Assembly: GCA_019694165.1 (NCBI GenBank)
Contig: JAIBCL010000004.1
Span: 310,001-374,000, forward strand
Length of the DNA: 64,000 bases
Direction of reading: 5' to 3'
Origin: Verrucomicrobiaceae bacterium
GTDB taxonomy: Bacteria; Verrucomicrobiota; Verrucomicrobiia; Verrucomicrobiales; Verrucomicrobiaceae
Shown here piece by piece: positions 45,834-55,118 of the stretch; within the stretch, counting starts at the first letter, position 1; every line of letters starts with the position of its first letter. The position numbers and the translations under genes were made by a program. Under the pieces are notes generated by a model. That model searched no databases and had not been told where the DNA came from. It saw only the letters and a list, made by a program, of their open reading frames with translations.

Positions 45834-46871
45834 TCACACTTTCACGATGCTCACATACGTGTGCACATGCGGGAGGACGCGGTAGTTCCACACGAAGCCC
45901 GGACCTTCAAGCCGCCAGAAGCTCCACGGCTCCTTCTCGCTCGTGACCGTGTCGCGGTAAAAGGCGAGGTGGACTTTGTCCATGCCGCCGTTGGCACGCA
46001 CGATGTCCATCACCTCCTGCACGTCCTCCTCGCGATACGGTGCGAGCACGTCGCGCAGCACACCTTCGATCAGGCCCTTTTGATCCTTGCTCAAGTCCTC
46101 TCCGGCGATGCCTGGCAGCGCTCCGGGCGACGGGAACGAAATCGCGTCCTCACGTCCTGGCGGGCGGCCATCGACCACCGCGTGCTTTTGCTGGTCGGGC
46201 TTGAGCGCCTCATACACGCTCATCACCTGCCGCGTCTGCTCGTTGAAGACGTTGCGCTGGCTGTAGCCGTTCACGATGTGGCCGTAGAAGATCGGCCCGC
46301 CGAAGGCGGCGTTCGGTTCCGAGTTCCCGTCGCAGCGCATGGTGAGATGATGGCCGGTGAAGAGGAAGGTGAACTTCCTGTCACCCGTCGGGTCGCCGAA
46401 GATGTACGCACCGCAGGAGAGGATGCCGTCGTTCGCATCCCAGCCGCCGTCGCGCGTGATCTTCCGCCAGCTTTGCTCGTCGCCGGAGGACATCGACTTC
46501 AGAATGCGCTCCACCAGCTCGCGCTGGCTCTTCGTCAAAGCCTCGCCGATGGCCGGACCGATGGCCGTGTTGTAAACACCGAGCCGCGCGGGTCCGCTGC
46601 GCGTGCCGGCGTGATTCCACGGATAGACCAGTTGCTTGCGCTGAAACGGATTCAGCCCTGCGTAAAACTCGCGCACGAGTTCTTCAGCGGGCTTTGCAAC
46701 GTGGCCGTCGGGTCGCGTCGGCGCGGCATCCGCGGCGTCGGACATGAAGCGGCCTGCGAGCGTGCCGGCCGCGGCACCGCCCGCGAGGCGGAAAAAGCGG
46801 CGGCGGTCGAGCGAGGGTGGCTGAGCGGCCCGGGCGCACTCGCGGCAGTTGGGTTGGAGAATGGATTTCAT
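45834..46871 (-). CDS. DUF3500 protein, Tat-exported
   Basis: 345 residues. A Tat signal (RRRFFRLAGGAAAGTLAGRF) is followed by the DUF3500 pattern: QRKQLVYPW, GHHLTMRCDG, and the terminal HVHTYV. Two histidines in GHHLT and HVHTY could bind metal. The activity is unknown. It lies between the EF-hand and DUF1080 genes on the same strand. Confidence 0.85.
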   Translation of the reverse strand: MKSILQPNCRECARAAQPPSLDRRRFFRLAGGAAAGTLAGRFMSDAADAAPTRPDGHVAKPAEELVREFYAGLNPFQRKQLVYPWNHAGTRSGPARLGVYNTAIGPAIGEALTKSQRELVERILKSMSSGDEQSWRKITRDGGWDANDGILSCGAYIFGDPTGDRKFTFLFTGHHLTMRCDGNSEPNAAFGGPIFYGHIVNGYSQRNVFNEQTRQVMSVYEALKPDQQKHAVVDGRPPGREDAISFPSPGALPGIAGEDLSKDQKGLIEGVLRDVLAPYREEDVQEVMDIVRANGGMDKVHLAFYRDTVTSEKEPWSFWRLEGPGFVWNYRVLPHVHTYVSIVKV

Positions 46872-46951
46872 GGGGAAGGAGCGATGAAAAGAAGGGTTAT
46901 GCGTGACGAGAGATGTGCTGGAGGCTGAGTTTGAGTTTGAGTTTCCGATGT

Positions 46952-47494
46952 CTATTTCGCGGGCTTTGGGATGTCAGGCGCACCGAAAATGGGGTCGCCG
47001 AAAATGACGCGCTTAAGTACTTCTCCGTCACCCGGTCCCGCTGCGCCCGGGCGTCGAGGTCCTGGAGGCTGCGGGCGGGTGACGGACGGCTGCGTGGGTC
47101 GTTGTGTCGCGGAAGCCGCCTGCGCGGCGGGTTTCGCTGCGACTCCCGCCCGTTCCTTCTCGTCGAGCGCGCCATCGTGATTGCCATCGGCGGCATCGAA
47201 GAGCTTCGCGAAAAGCTCGGGCGTCTCATCCTTGTCGAGCCGGGCGTTCTTGTTTGCGTCAAAGTCCGCCCAATGCGTGAGCAGCGCCTTGAATTCGACA
47301 TTGGTGATCGTCGGACTCGCGCCCGGATTGCCGCGGCGCGGAGCATCGGCCAGCGGACGTTCGAAGCCGCCGGGCGGCGGGCGCAAAGGCGCGTTTTGCG
47401 CGTGCACCGTACAGGAGAACAACGCGTGCGCGGCCAGGGCGGCGACCAGCGGCGCAAACGCGCGGAGGGAAAGCGTGGGCGTGTGTGATTTCAT
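46952..47494 (-). CDS. Exported EF-hand protein
   Basis: 180 residues with a signal peptide. Two EF-hand loops are visible: DFDANKNARLDKDE and DAADGNHDGALDEKE, each with the D-x-D/N-x-D/N pattern. The C-terminus is low-complexity Pro/Ala/Gln. Likely calcium-dependent binding in the periplasm. Second gene of the exported operon. Confidence 0.82.
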   Translation of the reverse strand: MKSHTPTLSLRAFAPLVAALAAHALFSCTVHAQNAPLRPPPGGFERPLADAPRRGNPGASPTITNVEFKALLTHWADFDANKNARLDKDETPELFAKLFDAADGNHDGALDEKERAGVAAKPAAQAASATQRPTQPSVTRPQPPGPRRPGAAGPGDGEVLKRVIFGDPIFGAPDIPKPAK

Positions 47495-47530
47495 GGCGGA
47501 ATGAGGTGCGTGGGTTGATGCGGAGTCAGG

Positions 47531-47980
47531 TCAGGACTTGGCGAGCGCCGTGTCGAGTTCGGTGACGAAACGTTTCAGCGCGGCGATTTCGTCCGCCGTC
47601 CACGACGGACGCCGCCCCGGGGGCATGTGCGTCTTCGGATTCGGCGTGCTCACCACATGTAGAAATGCGCCGGGGTCGTCAGGCAGCAGGTAGCCGCCGA
47701 CGAGCAGCTTCTCAAACTCCTCCGCCGCACCACCCGAAATGCGCAGCGTGGAGCGATGACGCGGCGTGTGGCAGCCCACGCATCCGTCCTTCCCGTTCCG
47801 CGAAAGCAGCGGCCAGATTTCTTTTTCGAATCGGGCAGTCCACTGCTTCATCTGCAAAGCGGGCAGTGCTTCGCTCGCGGAGCCGTCACCCGCGACAATG
47901 ATCGCAAGTGCGACGACGCCCACCGCTGCGGCGCGGAACAACATCAGGCGAAGGAATCGAAATGGAACGCCAGCACGCAT
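47531..47980 (-). CDS. Periplasmic cytochrome c-like protein (PSCyt1-like)
   Basis: 149 residues. A hydrophobic leader is followed by a single haem motif CVGCH and a late axial methionine candidate in KTHMPPGRRP, typical of planctomycete-type cytochromes (PSCyt1). A shorter product from ATG 47944 fits the signal better. First gene of the exported operon, so it may accept electrons for it. Confidence 0.8.
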   Translation of the reverse strand: MRAGVPFRFLRLMLFRAAAVGVVALAIIVAGDGSASEALPALQMKQWTARFEKEIWPLLSRNGKDGCVGCHTPRHRSTLRISGGAAEEFEKLLVGGYLLPDDPGAFLHVVSTPNPKTHMPPGRRPSWTADEIAALKRFVTELDTALAKS

Positions 47981-48167
47981 CGAATCGGCACGGATCGTGG
48001 CAGGTGAAACCGAGGCCGCGGCGGCAAGTTGTGCGCATCAGCAAAAGGGATGGCGGCTGCCCCCGCAGCCGCCGCGTAACGCCCTGCGCGAAGAGCGTCC
48101 GCATGAAGACGAGCCGTCCGGCGTGGAGGACGCGTGCCGGGAGGCGCGCTGCCCGCGCCGGACATGC

Positions 48168-49532
48168 TCATCCCACGGGCGGCGTGTCGATCTGGTCGAT
48201 GAGCGCCTGCACTTCCTCCGCGCTGAGTTCGTGGTCGATGATCTTGCCGTCGAAGTAGCTCTGATACGCGGCCATGTCGAGGTAGCCGTGACCGCACAGA
48301 TTAAAAAGAATCGTCTTCGGCGTACCGGCGAGATCAGCGGCGCGCGCCTCGCGCGCGGCGATGGCGATGCCGTGAGTGGCTTCGGGCGCGGGCAGGATGC
48401 CTTCGCTGCCGGTGAATTTCACTCCGGCCTCGAAGCATTCGAGCTGCGGCACGGACTGGGCTTCGATGAGCTTGTCGTGAAGGAGCTGGCTGACGATGGC
48501 TCCCGCGCCGTGATAGCGCAGACCGCCGGCGTGGATGGGGCTGGGCACGAAGTTGTGGCCGAGCGTGAACATTGGGATCAGCGGCGTCATGCCCACCGTG
48601 TCACCGAAGTCGTAGCGGAAGACGCCGCGCGTGAGCTTCGGGCAAGAGGCGGGCTCGGCGGCGATGCAGCGGATGTTTTTGCCTTCGGTGAGGTTGTGGC
48701 GAAGGAAGGGGAAGGTGAGGCCCGCGAAGTTCGATCCGCCACCGAAGGGTGCGATTACGATGTCCGGCAAATCACCTGCGATCTCCATCTGCTTCTCCGC
48801 TTCGAGACCGATGATGGTTTGATGCATGAGCACATGATTGAGCACGGAGCCGAGCGCATACTTCGTATCGTCGCGTTGCGCGGCGCGCTCGACGGCTTCG
48901 GAGATGGCGATGCCGAGGCTGCCGGGCGAGTCGGGATCTTTGGCCAGAATGCCGCGACCGGCTTCGGTTTCGGTGGAAGGACTGGCGAAAACCTTCGCGC
49001 CCCAGGTGTTCATGAGCAGCTTGCGATACGGCTTCTGATTGAAGCTGATCTTCACCATATACACTTCGCACTCGAGGCCGAAGTGATGGCAGGCAAAGCT
49101 CAGCGCGCTGCCCCACTGGCCCGCGCCGGTCTCGGTGGTGATACGCTTGGTGCCTTCCTGCTTGTTGTAGTAAGCCTGCGGGATGGCGGTGTTCGGCTTG
49201 TGCGATCCGGCGGGGCTCACGCCTTCATACTTGTAGTAGATGCGGCAGTTGGTGCCGAGCGCCTTCTCGAACTCACGCGCGCGGAACATCGGCGTGGGAC
49301 GCCAGAGCGAATAGAAGTCGCGCACCTCCTCGGGAATGCCGACCCATTTCTCCGTCGTGACTTCCTGCTCGATCAAAGCCTGCGGAAACAGCGGTGCGAG
49401 CATGTCCGGGCTGATCGGCTCCTTGGTACCGGGATGCAGCGGCGGCCTCGGCTTGTTCGGCATGTCGGCCACGATGTTATACCAGCGTTCCGGGATTTCT
49501 TTCTCGCTCAGGGTGATCTTGCGTTCGCTCAT
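48168..49532 (-). CDS. trpB: TrpB2-like PLP enzyme (tryptophan synthase beta-like)
   Basis: 454 residues. PLP lysine in the SPAGSHKPNTAIPQ motif, phosphate loop PFGGGSNFAG, and the TETGAGQWGSAL motif are the TrpB2 pattern; TrpB2 is longer than ordinary TrpB and works without a tightly bound TrpA. It makes tryptophan from indole and serine, or salvages indole. No trpA is nearby. ATG at 49532 is chosen because the shorter product starts on the family's N-terminus. Confidence 0.9.
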   Translation of the reverse strand: MSERKITLSEKEIPERWYNIVADMPNKPRPPLHPGTKEPISPDMLAPLFPQALIEQEVTTEKWVGIPEEVRDFYSLWRPTPMFRAREFEKALGTNCRIYYKYEGVSPAGSHKPNTAIPQAYYNKQEGTKRITTETGAGQWGSALSFACHHFGLECEVYMVKISFNQKPYRKLLMNTWGAKVFASPSTETEAGRGILAKDPDSPGSLGIAISEAVERAAQRDDTKYALGSVLNHVLMHQTIIGLEAEKQMEIAGDLPDIVIAPFGGGSNFAGLTFPFLRHNLTEGKNIRCIAAEPASCPKLTRGVFRYDFGDTVGMTPLIPMFTLGHNFVPSPIHAGGLRYHGAGAIVSQLLHDKLIEAQSVPQLECFEAGVKFTGSEGILPAPEATHGIAIAAREARAADLAGTPKTILFNLCGHGYLDMAAYQSYFDGKIIDHELSAEEVQALIDQIDTPPVG

Positions 49533-49686
49533 GGTTGGATGAGTTGGTTCGGTTGGACGGGCGTGAAGTTTGTGGCGGCGCGTCAAAAAGCGCAATCACC
49601 CGGAGGGGCTGCGCGCACTGTTTCGCAAGATCGGGCTGCCGTCGCCTTGTCCTGCAAAACCACGGCCCGCTGGCCGTAGCATAAGC

Positions 49687-50940
49687 ATGACCAGCCTTTC
49701 TCATCCCAGCCGCCGCCATTTTCTGTCCACGCTAGCCCTCGCCGCCACCGCCGCGCGGGCGCAGGAAACGAAGAGGAACTTCCCGCCCATGCGCCTCATC
49801 ACAAAGGGACCGGGGTTTCATTGGTTCGGCTACTATGACAAGCTGCAGTTCTCGCCGGACAACCGCTTCGTGCTCTCGAACAAGGTGACCTTCGAGCATC
49901 GGTCGCCGACGGCGGATGATGTGATCGAGGTGGGCATGGTCGATCTGCACGAAGGCGACAAGTGGATTCCGTTGGGCAAGACGAAGGCGTGGTGCTGGCA
50001 GCAGGGCTGCATGTTGCAATGGATCCCGGGCACGGAGTCGAAGATCATCTGGAACGACCGCGAGAAGGACAAGTTCGTGAGCCACATCATGGATGTGAAG
50101 ACCGGCGAGAAGCATACGCTGCCGACGCCGGTTTACGCGCTGTCTCCGAACGGCAGGGAGGCCGTGAGCTGTGACTTCTCGCGCGTGGCGGACTGCCGTC
50201 CGGGCTACGGCTACGCAGGCTTCCGTGATCCGTTCTTTGATGACATGGCGCCGGAGCAGACCGGCGTGACCCATGTGAACCTGGAAACGGGCGAATCGAA
50301 GCTGATCATCTCCCACAAGAAGCTGTCCCAGACCGGCGAGATCATCGAGAACCACCCGGACTCGAAACACCACGCGTATCACCTGCTGGTGGGACCGGAT
50401 GGGAAGCGCTTCATCCTGCTGCATCGCTGGACGCAGCCGAAGGGTGGTCATCTCACGCGTCTCATCACGGCGAACATGGACGGCAGCGACTTGCGCATCG
50501 TGATCCCGAACGGCTACGCCTCACACTTCATCTGGCGCGATGCCACGCACATCCTCTCGCAGGCCAAAGGCTGGCTGGGCAACAATGACTGGGGTGATTT
50601 CCTGTTCGCGGACAAGGACAGCGGCATCGTGGAGGAGATCGGTCATGGCATTCTCGACAAGGGCGGCCACCTCACCTACCTCAAGAACAACGAGTGGATT
50701 CTCAATGACACCTATCCGCAGGGTGTGCGCCGCATCCAGACGCCCCACCTGTATCAGATCGCGACGAAGAAGCGCATCGACCTCTGCGAGATCTTCGCCC
50801 CGCGCGAATACACCGGCGAGTGGCGCGTGGACAATCATCCCCGCAGCAGCCGCGATGAACGCTGGGTGTGCATCGATGCGCCCGACGGATCGAACGGCCG
50901 CCAGCTTCATCTGATCGACATCAAAGGGCTGCTCGCATGA
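49687..50940 (+). CDS. Exported beta-propeller protein
   Basis: 417 residues with a Tat-type signal (SRRHFLSTLALAATAARA). Repeated blades with YDKLQFSPDNRFVL, YALSPNGREAV, and HAYHLLVGPDGKRFI suggest a seven-bladed propeller of the oligogalacturonate lyase/WD40-like class. No catalytic residues are certain. ATG at 49687 starts on the signal. Divergent from trpB2, sharing a 154-base promoter region. Confidence 0.68.
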   Translation: MTSLSHPSRRHFLSTLALAATAARAQETKRNFPPMRLITKGPGFHWFGYYDKLQFSPDNRFVLSNKVTFEHRSPTADDVIEVGMVDLHEGDKWIPLGKTKAWCWQQGCMLQWIPGTESKIIWNDREKDKFVSHIMDVKTGEKHTLPTPVYALSPNGREAVSCDFSRVADCRPGYGYAGFRDPFFDDMAPEQTGVTHVNLETGESKLIISHKKLSQTGEIIENHPDSKHHAYHLLVGPDGKRFILLHRWTQPKGGHLTRLITANMDGSDLRIVIPNGYASHFIWRDATHILSQAKGWLGNNDWGDFLFADKDSGIVEEIGHGILDKGGHLTYLKNNEWILNDTYPQGVRRIQTPHLYQIATKKRIDLCEIFAPREYTGEWRVDNHPRSSRDERWVCIDAPDGSNGRQLHLIDIKGLLA

Positions 50941-50976
50941 CTGGTCCCCTGCCCCGTCATCCGGCGCGCCCACGAC

Positions 50977-52059
50977 TCAAAGCTCCGGCACCTTCAGCCC
51001 CCGGGCACGCAGTTCATCGAGGTTCTTCGGCGTGAAAACCACCGGCTCGATCTCGTAGGCTGGCTTGGGCTTGAAGCCGCCGTCCTTCAGCATCCGCTCC
51101 ACCAGACGCCAGGCGAAATCCACGAGCAATGGCTGGTGGACCGTGGCGTCGATGGCGTTCTTGCCCAGCATCTCCAGCCCGCCGCCGGGACCCGTCACGC
51201 CATCGGTGCCCACGATCAGGAGCGACTCGCGGACCTTCTCCTCGACCGAGGCCTCGCTGGCGCCGAGGGCGATGATGTCATTGTGCGCATACACGGCATC
51301 GAAGCCCTTCTGCAGCCGCAGGGCTTCCTTGAAACGCAAGATGGCACCCGCCTTCTCCCAGCCCGTGGCCGCATCATGCACGAGCACGATGCCGGGCTCC
51401 GCCTTGATCGCTTCGGTGAAGCCCTCGCTGCGCGCGCGGCACGCGGGAAGTTTTTCATCTCCTTGAAGCTGGATGACGCGGCCTTTGACGCCGGGGGAGC
51501 CTTCGTCCTGCGCCTTGCGCTTCAGCGCATCCACCACCAGCCCGCCCGCCAGCGTGCCGATTTTCTTCTGATCGCAGAACACCACGGAGTCGCACGCGCC
51601 GCCTCCGAGGCTGGCATCGAGACCGATGACGATCGAACCTGCGGCACGCAGGGCCTGGATGCTCTCCTTCTCCGCCGCGGCGTCCACGGGAAGGACCATT
51701 ACGGCGGACGGTTTCGCGGCGGCCAGCGAAGCAAGCTGCTCGACCTGGGTGGCGACAGAACCCTTGGCATCGTGAGCGCTGATTTCGGTTCCGGATGCCT
51801 GCCGGAGGAGTTCGACGAGCAAATTCACCTGCACGCGCTGGTGGGGGTTTCGCGCATTGGCCAGGCAGAGGGCCACAGTACGCGCGGCTGGTGCGCTACG
51901 CCGCATTCCAGGCACGGGGACGACGATTCCTGACGGATCGCGCGTGGTCTGGCCGGGCTGCTGCGCCGCATCACCACCGGAAGGTTTGCAGCCGGTGATC
52001 AATGCCAGCGCACCGAGCGCGGCGAGAGTGAGTTTTGAAAGCAGTGCCGGATGTGTCAT
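50977..52059 (-). CDS. Sugar-binding periplasmic lipoprotein (ABC transporter-type)
   Basis: 360 residues with a lipobox (LALITGC) near residue 24. The family I periplasmic binding-protein fold follows: ALCLANARNPHQRVQVNLL, VIGLDASLGG, and FDAVYAHNDIIALGA, like ribose- or xylose-binding proteins. No ABC ATPase or permease gene is adjacent; it is an orphan here, upstream of an MFS transporter. It may act as a sensor or use a permease elsewhere. Confidence 0.85.
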   Translation of the reverse strand: MTHPALLSKLTLAALGALALITGCKPSGGDAAQQPGQTTRDPSGIVVPVPGMRRSAPAARTVALCLANARNPHQRVQVNLLVELLRQASGTEISAHDAKGSVATQVEQLASLAAAKPSAVMVLPVDAAAEKESIQALRAAGSIVIGLDASLGGGACDSVVFCDQKKIGTLAGGLVVDALKRKAQDEGSPGVKGRVIQLQGDEKLPACRARSEGFTEAIKAEPGIVLVHDAATGWEKAGAILRFKEALRLQKGFDAVYAHNDIIALGASEASVEEKVRESLLIVGTDGVTGPGGGLEMLGKNAIDATVHQPLLVDFAWRLVERMLKDGGFKPKPAYEIEPVVFTPKNLDELRARGLKVPEL

Positions 52060-52102
52060 GGAAGTGGAGGGTGACGCACACGTAGGCATGGAACCGGCGG
52101 CT

Positions 52103-53365
52103 TCACAAGCGCTCCCTCCACTCCTCGTCCGGCGGCGCCGCGCCGGGCACGAGCCGGTGGCTGGTGCGCGGATCACTGCCACGCGCGCGGGCGACGATGA
52201 AGCCGCTGGCACTGAAGACCATGATCGAGCAGACGATGCCGATGGAGGGGAACGACATGCAGTCGATCATCGCAAACGCGAGGTACGGAGCGATGATGCC
52301 GCGCACGCCGGTCAGGAAGCTGTGGACGGACATGTACTCCGCCACAGCGTGCTTCGGCGCGAGCTTCGTCACCCACAGGCTCCATGTGACATTGCCGCCT
52401 GCATTGCCGATGCCAAAGAGCGCCATGCCCGCCACCCACCACGGCAGTCCGCCGCCGCAGTAGTAAAACAAGCTGGCGAGCGCGAAGACGACGTTCAAAC
52501 TGGCACGCACGGCGAAAAAGTTCACGCGGTCGTACAACAGCCCCCACGGATAGGTGAAGACCACGCGGAACACCACCGGCACCACACCGGTGATCCACAC
52601 CACGGTCTCCGTCGGCAGGCTGTGGCCGTGCTTCTCGTTTGCCAGGAACTCGACGAGCAGGGACCAGGACACCAGATTGCCGATGCCCATGATCATCCAC
52701 GAGATGAGCAGCGTGCGGAAATCACGATCCTCACGCACCCAGCGCCACGAGCTGAGCAGCCTGCTTTGTGATCCCTCCGGCATCTGCCATGGCATGGCCG
52801 GCAGGCCGTAGGTCCAGAAGCCGCTCACCGCCGAGGCGACCGCGAAGGCCCACAGCAACCAGACATAAGAATGGAGCTTCCAGCCCAGCAGCCAGCCGCC
52901 GGCCAGACCGGCCACGGCCGCGGCAAAGGAGCGCGTGGTGGCCGTGAGCGCGAAGAGCTTCCCCCGCGTCTCCTCGGGGTAGTTCAGCCGGTAGATCTGC
53001 GTCTGCAGCGGCACCTGGAGTGCGAAAAAGAACAGACCCATGCTGCTGCCGATGATGAAGACGGCCTCCTTCTCCGGCATGAGCGCCGGCAGCACGAAAA
53101 AAGCCGCCGCGATGAACTGCACGCGCGCCGCGATCTTCGTCACCGTGCTCCGCGTCCGCAGCAGCAGCGGCACCACGAAGAGGCTGGCTATCAAGCCTCC
53201 GCTCGTGGCGGAGAGAAAGGTGCTCTTCGCCAGCTTGCCGGCCTCGAACACCCGCACCGCCACAAGCATCCCGAACGTGCTCCCCAGCGTGTCCAGCACA
53301 CCGGCTGGCACCGACCTCAGCAGTTCATTGCGAAAGGTGCGTGAGGTCGTCTCTTGTTCGTTCAT
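52103..53365 (-). CDS. MFS transporter
   Basis: 420 residues with about twelve membrane segments. It has an N-terminal FGMLVAVRVFEAG segment and the inter-helix loop YPEETRGKLFAL of the major facilitator family. Substrate unknown; the neighbouring sugar-binding lipoprotein suggests a solute of similar type. ATG at 53365 preferred over 53389. Starts 44 bases before the lipoprotein start on the same strand, so both may share a transcript. Confidence 0.8.
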   Translation of the reverse strand: MNEQETTSRTFRNELLRSVPAGVLDTLGSTFGMLVAVRVFEAGKLAKSTFLSATSGGLIASLFVVPLLLRTRSTVTKIAARVQFIAAAFFVLPALMPEKEAVFIIGSSMGLFFFALQVPLQTQIYRLNYPEETRGKLFALTATTRSFAAAVAGLAGGWLLGWKLHSYVWLLWAFAVASAVSGFWTYGLPAMPWQMPEGSQSRLLSSWRWVREDRDFRTLLISWMIMGIGNLVSWSLLVEFLANEKHGHSLPTETVVWITGVVPVVFRVVFTYPWGLLYDRVNFFAVRASLNVVFALASLFYYCGGGLPWWVAGMALFGIGNAGGNVTWSLWVTKLAPKHAVAEYMSVHSFLTGVRGIIAPYLAFAMIDCMSFPSIGIVCSIMVFSASGFIVARARGSDPRTSHRLVPGAAPPDEEWRERL

Positions 53366-53482
53366 TCCCGTGGACGGCACGATTGGCACAAAGCCCGGAC
53401 GGCTTCAAGACCGCAGCACGGCAGGACGATTGATCGCGCCCGGACTGTGTGGGAGCACAAAACGCGACCGTGCGGAGAATCA

Positions 53483-54403
53483 TCACCTGCCCTTCCGCTG
53501 CGTCCACGCCCAGCGAAAAAGGCTGCGCGCATCCGTGAAGCGCGAGTCTTCCGTGTCGCAGCCGAGCACGACGACGAAGAGACGGTCGCCGCGCAGATGG
53601 CCGCTGGCCACCAGGCAGTTCCCGGCCTGATTGGTCATGCCGGTCTTGATCCCGTCGTAGGCAGGATCGACCGCGAGGAGCTTGTTTGTATTGTCCCACG
53701 CGGCCTTGCGCGTGCCGCCATCGGGGCGGCGCACCTCGCACTCGTAGTGCTTCGTGGCCACGATCTCGCGGAAGGCCGGCGACTGCATCGTCGCCTGCGC
53801 GAGCCGCAGCAGGTCGCGCGCAGTGGTGGTGCGGTCGCGCTCGGTGCCGCCGTCGCCGAAGGACGAGCGATAGATCGTGTCCTTCATGCCGAAAGCGCGC
53901 GCATGACGGTTCATCTCGGCGATGAAATTCACCCGCGTGGCGAGTTTGGGATCGTCGAGACCCGCGCGCAGCATGTCCGCGTCCGGCGGATCGAACCGCG
54001 CGTTGAAATGCTCGGCCAGCGCATTGCCGGCATCATTGCCCGATGGCAGCAGCAGGCCGCGGAGGCAGTCTCGCACAGGCAGGCTCTCGCCGGCCTTGAT
54101 GCCCGCGCCGGTGCCGTTGGTGCTGCCCGCCAGTTCGGAGAAGGTCACGCGCTCGTCGAGGACCGACGGCTGTTTTTCGGCGAGCCTCAGCACGGTCCAC
54201 GCGCACATCATCTTCGTGGTGCTCGCGGACTTGCGTTTCTCATCGGCGTTCCTCGCCCACAACACCTCGCCCGTCTTCGCATCGGCCACGGCCCATGCTT
54301 TGGCAGTGACCACCGGCGGCGGTGAACCCGCGATGTCTTGAGCGGAACAGATGAACGGCGCAATGACCATGGCGAGCGGGACTGCAAGGCGTGGCGTTTT
54401 CAT
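53483..54403 (-). CDS. D-alanyl-D-alanine carboxypeptidase (PBP5-like)
   Basis: 306 residues with a signal peptide. Catalytic motifs are S61-T-T-K64 (SASTTKMM), SGN in LPSGNDAGNAL, and KTG in DGIKTGMTNQAG. Trims the terminal D-Ala from peptidoglycan in the periplasm. The C-terminal membrane anchor seen in PBP5 is missing, so it is probably soluble. Complete. Confidence 0.9.
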   Translation of the reverse strand: MKTPRLAVPLAMVIAPFICSAQDIAGSPPPVVTAKAWAVADAKTGEVLWARNADEKRKSASTTKMMCAWTVLRLAEKQPSVLDERVTFSELAGSTNGTGAGIKAGESLPVRDCLRGLLLPSGNDAGNALAEHFNARFDPPDADMLRAGLDDPKLATRVNFIAEMNRHARAFGMKDTIYRSSFGDGGTERDRTTTARDLLRLAQATMQSPAFREIVATKHYECEVRRPDGGTRKAAWDNTNKLLAVDPAYDGIKTGMTNQAGNCLVASGHLRGDRLFVVVLGCDTEDSRFTDARSLFRWAWTQRKGR

Positions 54404-54448
54404 GGGCCGTCGATGTAAGAGCGGATGCCCTCGGATTCAAACGCCGGC

Positions 54449-54970
54449 TCACTGCCTGCCGGCAAGCCGCCGCCGCGAGACGCGCCGCTTCCACCAGCCG
54501 CGCAGCCCGAGCACATCGAGGAACGGAAAGGCGATGGCCAGCACCACATGCGTGAACTGCAGCCACCGGCTCGGCGTGCCGCGGGCGATGACGTGCTGCA
54601 CTTGGTGACCACGCAACAACCAGCGCACGCGCGCCACATGCACGGCACAGGAGACGGCCACCAGACGCGCATTCACGCCGTGCGCGAGCGCGAGTGCCAG
54701 CTCGCACTGCTCCACGGTGTCGAGTCCGCGCGGATCGAGGACGAGGGCCTCTTCCGGCACGCCTTCCGCGCGCAACTGCGCTCCATAAAACGCCAGTTCC
54801 GATGGCGCTCCCGCCTGCTGAAAAGCAGACGGCACATACACCGTAGCCCCCGGCATCTCCTTCCGCAGCCGCGCCGCCAGACGGCACTGCTCCCGCCAGT
54901 CGAACTTCTCGGCCGGTCCGCTTCGTGGCAGATGGGGACCTTGCGTCGGCAGGAACAGGATGGTCTTCAC
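54449..54970 (-). CDS. DUF218/YdcF-like protein
   Basis: 173 residues from GTG 54970 (205 from an ATG at 55066). The middle has ALVLDPRGLDTVEQCELAL and VSCAVHVARVRWLL, as in the YdcF/SanA (DUF218) family, which is linked to cell-envelope functions. A short hydrophobic segment lies near the end. The start is uncertain because neither candidate has a clear ribosome-binding site. Confidence 0.5.
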   Translation of the reverse strand: MKTILFLPTQGPHLPRSGPAEKFDWREQCRLAARLRKEMPGATVYVPSAFQQAGAPSELAFYGAQLRAEGVPEEALVLDPRGLDTVEQCELALALAHGVNARLVAVSCAVHVARVRWLLRGHQVQHVIARGTPSRWLQFTHVVLAIAFPFLDVLGLRGWWKRRVSRRRLAGRQ

Positions 54971-55118
54971 GCCGGCGGGCTTCGCCGGTATTTCCCGCCG
55001 ATGCAAGACGAAGACGCACGCCGGCACAAATCGCCCCGACACTCGCCCGACGCCATCCGGGCACACGCTGCAAGTCCGCGGTGAATGATTTCACCGTCAC
55101 GCGAAGTAGAATGTGCCC

